Positions 46,083-59,015 of a DNA stretch of 64,000 nt are shown here, one piece after another; position 1 is the first letter of the stretch; the number at the start of each line of letters is the position of its first letter. The notes below the pieces were generated by a model. It was not told where the DNA came from. It saw only the letters and a list, made by a program, of their open reading frames with translations, and searched no databases. The position numbers and the translations under genes were made by a program. Source of the stretch: Monosiga brevicollis MX1 (taxonomy: Eukaryota > Opisthokonta > Choanoflagellata > Craspedida > Salpingoecidae); the NCBI RefSeq assembly GCF_000002865.3, contig NW_001865045.1, positions 551,545 through 615,544 on the forward strand, read 5' to 3'.

Positions 46083-49000
46083 TCAAGGCGCGCTCAAGTG
46101 CTTGTTCAACAAGTTGAATAGCACCCCAAACGCACCATGCAATTGACGCACGACGCAAGCATAGATCGCTCCGACGAGAAGCAGGTTGACCCCCCAAGCT
46201 AGCCAACTCGAGCCGGGCACCAAAGCCAGCAAGGCTTGCGTATCATGTGCCAAGAGCAGGTGGTATTGCGTCAAGAACAGCTCCAAAGAATGCTGTGAAT
46301 CCCAACCCCGGTGTCACAGTCAAAATGAGTCTGCTGATGCCATGTCCCCCTCCTTGATTTTTTTTTCTATCTTTTTTTCTTTCTTTCTTTCTTTTTGTCG
46401 CTGCCTGATATTCGGGGTATTCATTTCCTGTTTGCTCTTCTGCGTGCGTCGTGGTCGACTCACCTCGCCCGCGTGGCGCATAAATACGGACGTGCGGCGC
46501 CGCCAGCTCGAACAGCAGTTGCGAATCCCCACAAACGACAAGATGGCAATGGGCCCGACATATGGGTGCCAGCGGTTGCAATATGCCTGCATAGCCCCGC
46601 ATCCTCGACTCTGATCAGCCCGTGCACGAGTGTACAACAACCTGTTCCGGAAACTTTTACATTGTACCATCCACGTACCTTGGTCGTGCATGTGGAAAAG
46701 AACAGAGCCTGCGCGCACAACGCCACGATGCAGAGGATGCCGCCCAAGCCCGCCATTCGCGGGCTCACTCGGCGCTGGCGGGCGCGCATGGCGTGCACGA
46801 CCAAGGCCAGCACCACCCCTGCTGCCGAGGCCTATTGGATCGCAAAGGCACGGGCCGTAAGTTTTCCACCACACGAGATGGGCAGGGGCAGCTCAGCCAC
46901 GCACGTAGCGATCAAGGCGCGCGCGGAAGCGCCACTCGTGCAGGCCTTGATCCGTGGTCATCAGCTATGCAGATTGGCAGGTCTAATGAGTGCAATTTCC
47001 AATACGGTGGCTAGCTGAAACCACACACCGTGCGCACCTGCTGAAGACCCGGAGCGTTGAAGATGGCATCAAAGATGGGCGTGGCTTGCCCATCCGGCGA
47101 CCAGAATAAAACTGCAGCACACCGCCACCCGCATTTGCTACCGTGAATTGATCTTGTTCATCTTTCAAAACTCGCAGCACGACAAGGCCCGGCATCGGTG
47201 TTGTCCTTCCGCCAAACACTCGTTTGTCACGCACCGCTCGGTAGCACCAGGGCGAGCACGACTGTGATCGCATCACGGTGCCGTCCCAAATGTGGGTATA
47301 CGACTGCTAGCCCAATGGTCTGCAGCGGAGCATCAGTGTTGACCGTGGAACAGCACCAGAGCCACCGCGTTTGCGTACCCGTAGCATTGCTCAGGACCCA
47401 CCTCAAGGTACCAAAAGGTTACGAGTGGGATAAAGTAGTAGGCCATGTATGGTCGGTGCATGCAGAGGCACAGGGCCACAGCGTAGAGATTGAGGCGCAC
47501 CAGAACCTATCCCCAACAATGGTGTCAGCTGTCCAGGCTGTACCGGTGACTTGCTTCTCGGAGAGGACTGAAACTCACCATACCAACGCGATGAAGCTTG
47601 ACACCCTGGCGCAAAGCGTGTAAAAAGTGCCCGTAGCCCGTCAGAAAGAGGAAGCTGCCGACCAGGATACGGATCCAGCTGTAGACGGCCAAAACCTGCC
47701 GAGCCTGGGTGAGGCGGAATGGCAAAGCCATGTTCCCTGATGTGTTACTGGCTCAACATCACCTACACCTGAGGCTGCCGTGTAGTGGTAGACGAGAAAC
47801 GTGAGCTGCATCCAGCCCTTCCACTCGTTTGTCTGTCAGCATGCGCGGCCATTGGAATGATACAGTGAAGACGTCATGGCCACGGGGAGCACACTTGGAG
47901 CCTGGCTACGCCTCTCCATGCCTGAACTCACCTGATGACGACTCATAAAAGTGTCCTCGTCGACCTCCTCTATCCAAAGGAGCGCGGCCTGAAGATCAGG
48001 TGGTGAGAGGGACGAGAGTCGCGCGCGGCATAACCACGGACCGTCAGAGCACGGATGAGACAGCCCTGCACCTTGCAAGTGTCGCAACAGGGCAATGAAT
48101 TCTGCGCATACCAGGCCAATGATACTAGAGCCAATACCCAGCGCCCAGGGACTCCAGGCCTTTGTCTGCTTCAGCAACAGCGGTGTTCTTCGCAAAGAAG
48201 AAATCGATGCAGGGTCGTGGTGAAGGGGTGTGCCGAGCACATAGACCAAATGCATGTACAATGGTACCTTACCGGTCTGCTAGCATGAGCAGGAGCAAGA
48301 CAAAGGCAAGCACACCGCAAGCGCGCCGCGTCGCAGGCGCAAACTTCCTAGCGCTCATGGCACTGATAATAGCAACATGAACAAGCACATGAGGACATGA
48401 CCCAGCGCACAACACCAAAAAGAAAAGGCATACCAGAGGAACAGTGTTGTAATGCATGTCAGTCCAAGGAGTGACGGAGTCTCCGAGGCCTCGCAACATC
48501 GGCTCTTTGTGCCGTGAATCAACACAGAGTCACAGACGCGACTAAAGATCAGATTCAGAGTAGCTTGCGACACACGTTGGTCATAGTGCAGACCATCCCG
48601 CGTGTGGGTGCCGCCTGGTGGTCGAAGGGTAGCAAGATGTACTGTACCGTGAGGAGGAGCATGCATCAAAGATCATGCGATGTTGAGCCATGCACATGAA
48701 TACCCATTCACCTGTGCGAAGAATGGCGCTTGCTCCTGGCACGCCCATGGCCGTAGTGTTTGGGAAGTGTAGCAGCTCACGATCAAATTCTTGTATTCGC
48801 TCGTTGGTAATGGCTTGACGTGCCGGCCAGAGTAGGCTCTCCTCCACAGCACCCAACGGGACAACAAAGGTTCGTTGTGGCCTGGGTGGCGCACAAACAG
48901 TCCAAACGTGTGAGGGCGTTCGATTGCCTGGCGGGGCAAGGAGAGCAAGGTACCGTGACTTGCCTTCGGGCTAGACTGGCTTTGTGCAGGCCATGCGCGC

Positions 49001-50244
49001 CCTATGCAGGAACCGGCAGCAGGCTGAGCAGGCAGCTGTAACAAGGGGTTGAAGTGGCAAAGAATATTCTGCAGTAGGCATACACACGTGGCTAAGCGTG
49101 GCCCAGGAGGCCTTTTGCTTCAGCTCCCACAAACCAGCAGAGATGATCACTGGCACGTCAGGTTCCAGTTGCTATCAATCGTGCCAGGCCACCATCAGGC
49201 CAAGCTGCAACACGATGCGTCACAATAGCATCTATGCCCGGATCATGCGTAATGGAGCAAGATCTGACCGCAAGTACTTGTGAAACATTGGACAGGTATG
49301 GGGCCCACCAAAATGCAAGGTGAAAGCGCTCGCTGCTGCAAACGCGTGCATTGAAAGCCGTGAGAATTTGATTTTTGAAAACAACGCAAACTCACAATGC
49401 ACAGAAGCTCGGCCCCTGCGTCAATCCCATACATACGTCCAGCCTGCGTTTTCATGCCGTCCAGCCAGGGTGGACGCATTGATGGTCGGTATCAAGGCTT
49501 CAAGCAAGTGCTGAGCACAACAAGCACAGCCCATGCACACGTGACAGCAAGCCTGGCATAGCCGACAAAGAGCGTGATCTTCATAGGGTCTCAAAAGCCA
49601 GCCCGCGTTGAATGATAGTGAGGCATGGCATGGAAGTCCAAAGTACCTGAAAGAGCAGCCGCATGCGCGAATCGCCCACGAAGTGGAGACCAAGGCGATA
49701 TTGCTGAGCCATGCAGGCCTCTAGGTGGGGCCTGCAAGCATTAATCTGAGCCCGGTGTCGGCTTGGTATCGTGTTCTACTGCCAAGGCTAGCAGTCAGTC
49801 ACCCTCTCCAGGCCAACGGCAACCTAAATACAGACCTCTCAGCGGGCGTGAAGAAATCCCGCAGCACACAGCCCGCAGGCGAGAAGGTCATGTCCTTGGA
49901 CGCCCAGCCCGCATCAGCATAAAGTGCCGTCAGCCAGTCCGGTACCGGGGGGGTACCTGCAGGCTGTAGCAGCACGGCACATGGCTCTCCACCTTGAGGC
50001 GAGTTCAAATGCAAGCGACCAGAGCGCGGCGTGAGCTGGATGCATCCCCTTGTAGTAGCGCGAGTAAGGAAGAAGATTACCTACCACTGGCCCAGCGCAG
50101 CGCATGGAGGAGCAAGGCAACGAGCAGGCCAGCCAGCACCACTCTTTCAACAATCACAACCCACACGCTGTTTGCACGCCGTGCCTTGTCACCCCCTGCA
50201 CCTGATTGGGGGTTCCCCCGAGATCCGTTCGGAAGCGTTGACAT
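46083..50244 (-). CDS. CASD1: CASD1, sialate O-acetyltransferase (SGNH + multi-pass membrane)
   Basis: In animals CASD1 is the Golgi enzyme that transfers acetyl groups to CMP-sialic acid. Firm exons: 50085-50244 (start, type II anchor VERVVLAGLLVALLLHALRW), one ending at 49647 with SGNH block I FVGDSRMRLLFQ, one with TNERIQEFDRELLHF (about 48700-48860), one with block V DGLHYDQRVSQATL (Asp-x-x-His at 48587-48598), 47769-47832 (TNEWKGWMQLTFLVYHYTAA), the next with YSWIRILVGSFLFLTGYGHF, and 46083-46292 (HSLELFLTQYHLLLAHDTQ to the stop). The membrane part is the CAS1 domain also found in fungal capsule and plant wall O-acetyltransferases. Several internal exons between 46300 and 49600 are not phased. 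Confidence 0.88.
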
Positions 50245-50582
50245 GGCTTTGGCAGCGCGAGCAGTGATGGTGAATTCAGGAACAATACATGCATGCAGGC
50301 AATCAAATACTTGAAAGAAAGAGAAGAATGCCTTCTGTTGTCATGCTATCATCAAAGTCAATTAACATTCATGTATCTGATGTAGGTACTGGCATCAACA
50401 ATCAATCTGAGAACAATTGGGGGGGCAGGTGGCACCGGGCAGCTGACGCAGTTGCCACGACTGGCCATTCACAAGATGTGAGGAAGTGAGCTGCAATAAC
50501 CGCGGTCGGCTTAACCGCATTTCTGTTTGTTTGTTTTCTTTTTTTCTTTTTTTTTTTTTCTTGCTGAAGCTTCGAGGCATGA
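50245..50582. other. Intergenic CASD1 5' side / LRR kinase 3' side
   Basis: 338 bp. An AT-rich block (50320-50410) with the only long A/T-rich sequence nearby, and a T run at 50536-50560. No coding signal. Confidence 0.6.
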
Positions 50583-53500
50583 TCACACCTCCACATCGTC
50601 TTCGGGATGAAGTGCGGCAACAAGGCGCTCCAACGTGTGACGGGTCTCCTCACAGGTGGGCCGCAACGCCGGATCGCGCTGGAGGCATCGTTCCATTAAA
50701 TCGGCATAGCCATCTGGCACATCCATCTCGGGATCCAAGATGAGTTGATGCCCCTCTTCAATGGTGCGCAAAAGAGTAGAAAGGAAGGGACCGGAGGGTG
50801 TTTGGTCGCCGTAGGTAAGTGCAAGCAAATCAGGCAGCGCACGTGTGGCTGTCTCCCACATGGTCACCCCAAAGCTGTACATGTCAGCAGGTAGATGGTA
50901 CTCGTCACCACGAAGGACCTCTGGCGCGCAATACAGAGGTGTGCCTACAGCAGCCGTCAGCGTGCGCGAGGATGCCGGGTCTGAAGGAGCGGCACTTGCT
51001 TGAGAAAGCGCTCCTCCACTTCGTGACAAGTCTATTGCATCGATGCCACTGCTGGTGTTGGAGTGGTCACCGCGAGCGGCCTGGCGCTGCCTCTTTAGCT
51101 CAGCCCGACGCTCTGCCATGGGCATGCTTGTATCCATGAGCGTGCGGAGCGTACCTGCCAGTTGGGCCCACGGGGGCGGGGGGGCGTGACAAGGACATGA
51201 GTCAAATTGCAAGATACCGGGTTGGTGTAGTGGAGCAAAATACACGTACCAAAGTCGGTCACTTTGGCAATCAGGTCCCCGCGAATGCGGTCGATAAGAA
51301 TGTTGCCTACATCATCCATGACCAGAAAAAAACGGTGAAGGTGCGCGGCGTATAGTCCGGTTGAAGAGATGGCTTTTCGCCAAACATTGGCTTGATAACT
51401 ATTATGAACTATTATGCACGTGACGGCAAAGCACACGCGGAACGCGGTAACACACCAGGCTTGAGATCGCGATGGATGAGTCCCAAAGAGTGCAGGAAGC
51501 CAACACCGCGACACACGTCCACCAAGATTCTTAGCCGGATCGCAAAATCAAGGTCTGGGCCCAGGCTGTTGCGCAAGAACTTTTGATACGAGCCTAATTC
51601 AACCAATTCGAGGACCAAAAAAGGACAGCCGCTCGAAAGCGTGCCAGCGCCAAAGAAGCGCACCAAGTTTGGGTGACGCGTCTTTTGCAGGAATGCCACT
51701 TCACTCTCGAATTCTTCGCGGCTGCGCTCGTCAAACTGTGCCAACGATGCGCGCAGCACCTTCACGGCCACGCGCACGTTGCCCCAAGTGCCGGAATGCA
51801 CCTCACCAGAGGCCCCAGGCGACTCGAGATCAAGGCGCCCGTCCAAGTCAAGTTCCGATGCTTCAATCTCCCAAGCCTATGTGAAGAATCAACCAAGGGT
51901 GAACGATGCTCAGCTGACCCATGCTTTATTCTTCTTCCTGTAGGATACAAGATCCACCGGCAAGGTGAAACGTATACTGGAGGACAGCCCGGGGGATTGA
52001 CTCACGACCGTACCTTTTTGAGCCGGACCACTTCGTCTTCCTTCTCGGCAAGCAGTTGTTGATGAATGTCCAGGTCGTCGTAGGCTTCGTGGAGCTCGCC
52101 GCGTAGGTTCATGTATCGTCGACCATAGAGGACAAGAGCCATCAAACAGGCTGTGACAGCCAGAGTGCTGGCCACTACGGTGACGACGCCAGCAGCCGTG
52201 GCCAGAAATGGCGTCTTGGACACGCATCGTGTCCCGGACTGCGCATATCCAGGGGCACATGAGCATTCATACTGATGAATTGCCACGGGTTGTGAGTTGC
52301 CGTTGAGGAGCCGAGCCGTGGCAAAATGACCCCTTGTCAAGCACTGCACAGGCAGGCCTGCCAAGTAGAGCTGGAGCGCTGAGGGACGATTCATGACGGC
52401 AGTGGCCTGGAACGTTAGATGTACTTGGCCATCCGGCCCCAGAAGGTTGGTGTCGGCATTCACCACATATGGGCGTTGTAAAGCAGCTCGGAAAATCTCG
52501 ACGTCGTCCAACCACGGATTATTGCTGAGATCAAGCTGGCCCACGACTTCACCACATCGCAGCAAAAGCTTTGAAAATGCATCCATGGTGCTCGTGTTGG
52601 CCTGCATCGCTTGTAGCCGCAGAATGGATGAGCCTTGGTAGAGGCAAAGCGCATCGGTAAACCCAGCGGGAAAGTCGGAGAGCGAGAGCTCTGCAATGGC
52701 GGGCATGTTCAACTGAGTAAGACTGTTGCATCGGAGTAGTTGAACGGTGGTGATCAGGTTGGGGCCCTTGACGGTGGCCTCATACATATCGGAGTTGCCA
52801 GAGAGATCAAGATCACGAAGGCCTGGCGCATCGATGCTAATCACCTCGCATTTGGTATCGGTGAGAGCAAGGTACGTGACGGTCGGTGGCAATTCAAGGT
52901 GCAGCACCCCACCGCGTGGACAAAGAAAGGTTCCACCCAGCACCAAACTGTCCAGAAAAGGCATGGCGCTGATGACGTTCATGTCCACGTCAATATTGAA
53001 CGCTTGCAAGTTGTTCACGTTAGCCAAGATGGCGGCTTGACGTTGGGTGAGCGTGAGGTGGGTATTGCTAATGTTGAGCTGGACAAGGCTGCAGTTGTCA
53101 AGGCCAGCGGGCCAGCCTTGCAGGGGGTTGTCGTTGAGACTAAGCATAGCGAGCGAGCAGCTCGTTGGCAATGCTGGCAGGTGGGTGATCTGGTTGAAGC
53201 CCAGGTTTGCAAACTGTAGCATACTCTGCGCAGACCAAAGTCGTTCGTCAAGGGTTGTCAGCGCATTTTCGCTTACATCCAGCGACGTCATGCTGTCGGG
53301 TGTGCTGCTCGGGTGCAGCTCAGTCAGACGGTTGTCGTTGAGTTTGACAATGTTGGATGCGCTTCCAAGAAGTGCGGGTGGGATTGTGGTCAAAAGGTTG
53401 TGTGAGACGTCAAGCAAGGGGATCGCGTTGATGGTGGCAGAGCCCGAGTGCACGGCGTTGTCGAGGCTGGCAATGCGGTTGTTGTTGAGAGAGAGTTCTT

Positions 53501-54830
53501 GCAGGTTGTTGCTGCTGAAAAACCCATTGGGTAGTGTGGTCAGGAGATTATTGGCGGCTGAGAAGGTATTGAGGCTCAGAGCGGTCAACGTGTCGGGGAG
53601 CACGGTCAGCTGGTTGTTGTCTAGAGCCAGCACGTTTAGGTTCAGCTTGGCCAATAAGAGCGGCGGTAGAATGGTCAGACTGTTGTCGGTCAAGGCCATT
53701 GAGGTCAAGGCCGTGTTGGTCAAGCCGACGTTGGGGAGAGACGTGATGGCATTGAAGGAAAGGTCAATTTGATTGAGTTCTTGTTGATGGGCAAACCACT
53801 CCAAGCTGATGGCGGTAAGGGCGTTGTACGACAAATCCAGTCGTTGTATCTGAAGCATGTGGGCAAATGTGTCGGGTTCGAGGGAAGCCAGGTTGTTGTG
53901 GTGCAGGGTGATGGAGCGCAGGTCGGGGGCAGCGGGTAAAACGTCGGCACTGAGCGTCGTCAAGTAATTGTGCGCAAGTTCGAGGCTGATGAGAGCATGC
54001 TGTTGGGCCGTCCAAGGTGGAAGGCGTTGAAGCGCATTGTTGGACAGGTCCAAGTTGAGTAACAAGGTCGAGGATTGGAACATCGTGGGGCTGAAGGCGT
54101 ACATGTTGTTGCCACTCAAATCCATGGTGCGCAAGTTCGGGAGCATGTCCCAGGCATTAGGAAGAAGGACACCAAGAGCGTTGTTGCTCAGGTCAAGCGT
54201 TGAAATCTGCGATCCTGTCCAGCCGGCAGTCTCCAGCTGCACCACCCCGCCGCTGATGGTGAGTGAGGAAATGTTGACGAGTGAAGGAAGAACGGTCCAG
54301 ACATCGGCATCGACGAGGGGAGGAAAGGTGAGCTCAAGTTGATTCAGTTTTGCAAGATAAGTGATGCATTGATCGGGCAACGAGGAGATGTTGAGATCTT
54401 CGTACCACCCAACACAGGGGCCATCAAGAAACTGGATGCCGGCGCCGTTGGCGCTGCCGAAAACGGTACAAGAGAGCGGGCCAATGACGTCGAGGGCCGA
54501 ACCAATTGTGCAGCAGCTCCGCCAATTCGACGATGCAGTGATACGGCTCGTCGGAAGTGGACAGGTCACTGTAGCAGGGCCACTGCGGAGTGGTTCCCGG
54601 CGGTCACGCGATGAGCTGTCATGCGCTGGGATGAATTGGGTTGAAGCATCCTCCCAAGTTTGGGAAGTGCAGACCGATTCTAGCTCCGCAACGGTGCATG
54701 CTTGAGTTGCGCTGGAGCAAGCAGCTGAAGGAGAGGCTGCTGGGCCCCTGGACGTCGTCGCGATCGCAATTGTCGCAAGAGTCAGGACGAGCCAAGCGCA
54801 CCCCGCTGGAACAGCTGGATTGGGCGCCAT
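50583..54830 (-). CDS. LRR receptor-like protein with intracellular TKL kinase
   Basis: A 1,288-codon single-pass receptor kinase. Exons: 52014-54830, 51456-51876, 51250-51306, 50583-51154, all in frame. Order: signal peptide (WLVLTLATIAIATTS), Cys-rich start, about 18-20 leucine-rich repeats with NxL ladder (LDLSNNAL, LEL, LDVSENAL...), a Cys-rich EGF-like piece (CSCAPGYAQSGTRC), TM (about 20 residues, LAVTACLMALVLYG), a short coiled coil (HEAYDDLDIHQQLLAEKEDE), then a protein kinase. Motifs: P-loop ESPGASGEVHSGTW, AVKVL, HRDLKPGN, VTDFG, GTPLYCAPEVL. HRDLKPGN indicates Ser/Thr or TKL specificity, not tyrosine. DFG-to-APE distance is about 75 residues, some 50 more than usual. All but the kinase is one 2.8 kb exon. 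Ligand unknown. Confidence 0.9.
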
Positions 54831-55797
<967 letters not shown>

Positions 55798-57059
55798 ATG
55801 ACTTCAATGCTGCGTGCCAACGAAAAGGCCTTTGGCGACACCCTGGCCGAGATTAACAGCCTTGTCAACGAGATCAAGGATCTCGATGGCGGTAAGCCGT
55901 TCGTCGCTGGACATCAACAGGTCCTTGCCCTCTTTCCCTGCCCAGCCCCAATGAAGCTCATGGGTCCAGCAATAAAGTCTCATTCGAGTCCGTCCATTTA
56001 GATGAGAAAAAGGCTCGCGTTCGCACAGCCGAGGAAAAGGTCGACAACGCCCACGAACTCGTATGTATCTCCTCCGATGCCCGAGGCCATCCGACCGCAC
56101 GGCCTAACCTGCTCAAGCTGAAATGACTTTTTAGGTGGAGCAGCTTGAACTCGACGTACTTGACGTGCCCATCTCTGAGCGCAAGCCTATCCAGCATCGC
56201 ATCAAAGCCTACAATGATGAGTTGACAACGGCCGAGAAGAACTTGGTTCGTGGCCCTCCTCCCCCGGCGGCCAGCCGAGTGCTAGCTCTCCTCACGCACC
56301 CTTCTCCGCAACAGAAACGAGCGGCCGTATCCATGGCAGGAAGCCAGAACGCACGCGACGAACTCTTTGGCTATGACGGCTCTTCAGAAAACGCGGTGCG
56401 TCTCCGAGCCCTGTTTCAACTTGTCCGTTTTATGGCATCGCAGGCAGACTCTCCTCATCGTGATCGCGCCCGCCCACGCCGCGCTGCCTTGTGTGACTGC
56501 TCTTTATAGCGGCAAGCACTGGTATCCAACACGGAGCGTTTGGACCGCACGTCCCAGCGACTGCAAGATGGCCACCGTGTTGCCCTTGAAACGCAAGAAG
56601 TAGCTGTTAGCATCATGGATAACCTTCACGAGCAGCGCGAGACCATTGAGCGCTCCCGCGGCCGGGTAAGTTCATCATTTGTCCCTGTACCTCCCTGCTT
56701 TGCGCCGATGCATCAGTTGGCTCCGTTGCTGACCTTGTCTGGCCTGCCTTTTTGGGTTTTTTTTCCCAAGGTTCAAAATGTGGATAGTGAGCTTAGCTTC
56801 TCCAACCGCGTGTTGAATGGCATGATTGCCCGGTACGTCCTGCAGCCGTGTTTTTTTGCTGCGCGATGCAAATTTTTTTTTTTTTTGAACGCATAACGAC
56901 AGGCAGATTTTCTCATGGCTGAACCACGCGCGCGCGCGTCGTGCGTGCGTTGTCTCCTCTCGCAGAGCGAAACGCAACAAGGTGGTGGCTTTCCTCATCA
57001 TCACCATTGCCCTGGCTCTCATCATCGTCATCATCTATTTGATTGCCACCAAACATTAG
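55798..57059 (+). CDS. VTI1: VTI1-type Qb-SNARE
   Basis: Endosomal/Golgi Qb-SNARE of the VTI1 family. Exons: 55798-55891, 56002-56060, 56135-56245, 56315-56395, 56510-56665, 56771-56832, 56966-57059, giving 218 codons. Seen: an N-terminal three-helix region (FGDTLAEINSLVNEIKDLDG, RTAEEKVDNAHELVEQLELD), a mid segment with MAGSQNARDELFG, SNARE helix (NTERLDRTSQRLQDGHRV ... MDNLHEQRETIERSRGRV), an Arg in the Qb layer region, and a C-terminal anchor (VAFLIITIALALIIVIIYLI). Length and layout match VTI1A/B; which of the two cannot be said. It converges on the SH3 protein gene. Confidence 0.93.
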
Positions 57060-57464
57060 TTGTTGACATAAGTGTACTCTTTTATCTCGCCTTGGCCTTG
57101 ACCCCGCAGCACTTGCGCTGCGCGTGGCATCGTTATCGTGGGACGCTGGTATTTAGCCTTCCTGTCTGTTTAGAATATGCTTTTTGAGCTGTAACACCTG
57201 TTGGAGGGAGCTCACGTTGTGTCAAATACCTCATTTGTCCGAGAAGCTGAGGCTCTGTCCGTCTTATTGAGTCAATTAAAAAAAAAAGTCTCTTAATCGG
57301 GAGCAGCGATTCGCTGCTCTACACGCCGTTGATGCTCACACATACCAAGAGTGTTTGCACGTCTCACAATCAGCCTCTGAAATTGGACTGGTTGGCCAAT
57401 GAAACAACCAGACACGCGGAAAAATAAAAAGTAAGGATTGTCCGAAAAGGCGGACACTCGTGTT
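57060..57464. other. Convergent 3' intergenic region VTI1 / SH3 gene
   Basis: 405 bp. It has a run of ten A at 57279-57288 after attaaaaaa. No coding exon. Confidence 0.6.
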
Positions 57465-58957
57465 TCAAACGTCCAGGTCACTGGCATCGGGTGATTGCAC
57501 GCGAATGGTTTGGATTCGCTCTTCACCATCCGGAACCGAGCGCTGCTTCATTAGCTTAGGTCGCGATGCAGACAGGCTGTCGGCTATGAATGGTTGTGAA
57601 TGATACTGCAAGTGAGGGGCTGGACGCAAAATGACATTCAACATCTGCGTGACCAGCAAAGAACGTACCCAAGCCGCCCAGCAGGTTGGACGAGCTGGCT
57701 GGTCGCACTGCTTCGTCCTCGTGAGCTTGGTGAGCAGCCCCCTAATGATAGATTGTCAAGAGAAGAAAGTTATTGCTGAGTGAGGACCCGCGGCCATACC
57801 CGGTCGGCGGATTCGGAACCCACCGTCTCTGTCGAATGCCGGCGAACTCGGTTGCTTGGACTCGGCGCGGCCGCGGGCGTGGGTGTGGGTGTGGGTGCCA
57901 AGCGTCTGTGCGCCAAATAGCTGCAGGGGAATTGTCCTAGACAACCCGAGATGGACCAAACGATGTTTGTTATTGATATCAGACATGGCGGGTGATGGCA
58001 TGTGACCGGCCACTCCTCTCTCGGTCATGCATCCAATGCCCAGGCTCACACACTTTCAAACGAGGAAACGTACCGCGCTTGCCCGTCCGAGCATTGGTGC
58101 CGATCGCTAGCAACGAGTCGCTTGGAAACTCGAGATCCTCAATGACATCACCGGGAATCATTTCAAAATCCCGACGTTTATCCACGAAAAAGATCATAGC
58201 ACGGTACTCGAGCTGAATCTGCTTTGCAGCTGCCTGGTCGTGCGCTTCCTTGTTCTATACGTCAGGCACCAGAACAGCGCAAGTAAGCAGGTAGATATGT
58301 CCTTGACAACATAGGGCAAAAACATTGGTTGTTTTTTGCATCTTGAAAAAACACCACATCGACGATGCAGCCATACCCGACTCTTTGTGCGGCCCACACT
58401 GCGCTTGCGGTTGACAGCCTAGAGGGTGCCCCGTGCACATGTGCGTTACGACGCCATTTAGCTTGTTGAGGCTTCACTGGGCGCAACACCGCCGAATGCC
58501 CAACCAGTGGATCATACCTCAGAAGCCAGGCGTTGTCGCGCGACGTGCGTAGTCAAGCCCCCAGCCAGATCCTGTTCAGGTCAAAACAAAATGCAAGACA
58601 TGATGCTTGGAAGCGGTCAACCGTGTCCAGTCAAGTGTCATTTCTGTGTTTGCCCTTACCGCTGCTTGCACATGCTCCGTGTTCAGTAGGCGATCATCAA
58701 AGCTCTTGGACGCTGCCGAGTCCTTTGTTGCCGCCAAGCGCGGGCGCGGGCGCGATTGTGCGCCATGGTGCGAGCGACGGGCTGAACGCAGTGACTATAC
58801 ATACGCCCACAGGCCAGACAACACAAAACACCATTAATCTTCAGACAAGCGCAAGCAAACTGCATGAAACGGCAGTCACACACCTTTTGAGCATGGCGGA
58901 AAGACCGGTCTCGAGATCGCTCTCGCGGTCCATGCAGCTGTGACCATGGATATCCAT
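57465..58957 (-). CDS. Small SH3-domain adaptor-like protein
   Basis: A multi-exon gene ending at 57465. Coherent exon pieces: start MDRESDLETGLSAMLKR (ATG at 58957 or 58933), LAATKDSAASKSFDDRLL, DLAGGLTTHVARQRLASE, AVNRKRSVGRTKSR, then an SH3-like domain (NKEAHDQAAAK, YRAMIFFVDKRRDFEMIPGD, DLEFPSDSLLAIGTNAR, GQFPCSYLA), a Pro/Thr/Ser-rich linker, SSSNLLGGL and a polar C-terminus. The first intron donor and the first exon phase are not certain. The SH3 has FxM-GD and FPxxY signatures but an odd RT loop. It starts only 58 bp past the stop of the upstream GPCR gene. Partner or function unknown. Confidence 0.6.
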
Positions 58958-59015
58958 GGGCAAAGCGGGTGCAACGGGTGTGAGTTGATTTTGGGCCGTT
59001 GGCATCAAGGCCAGG

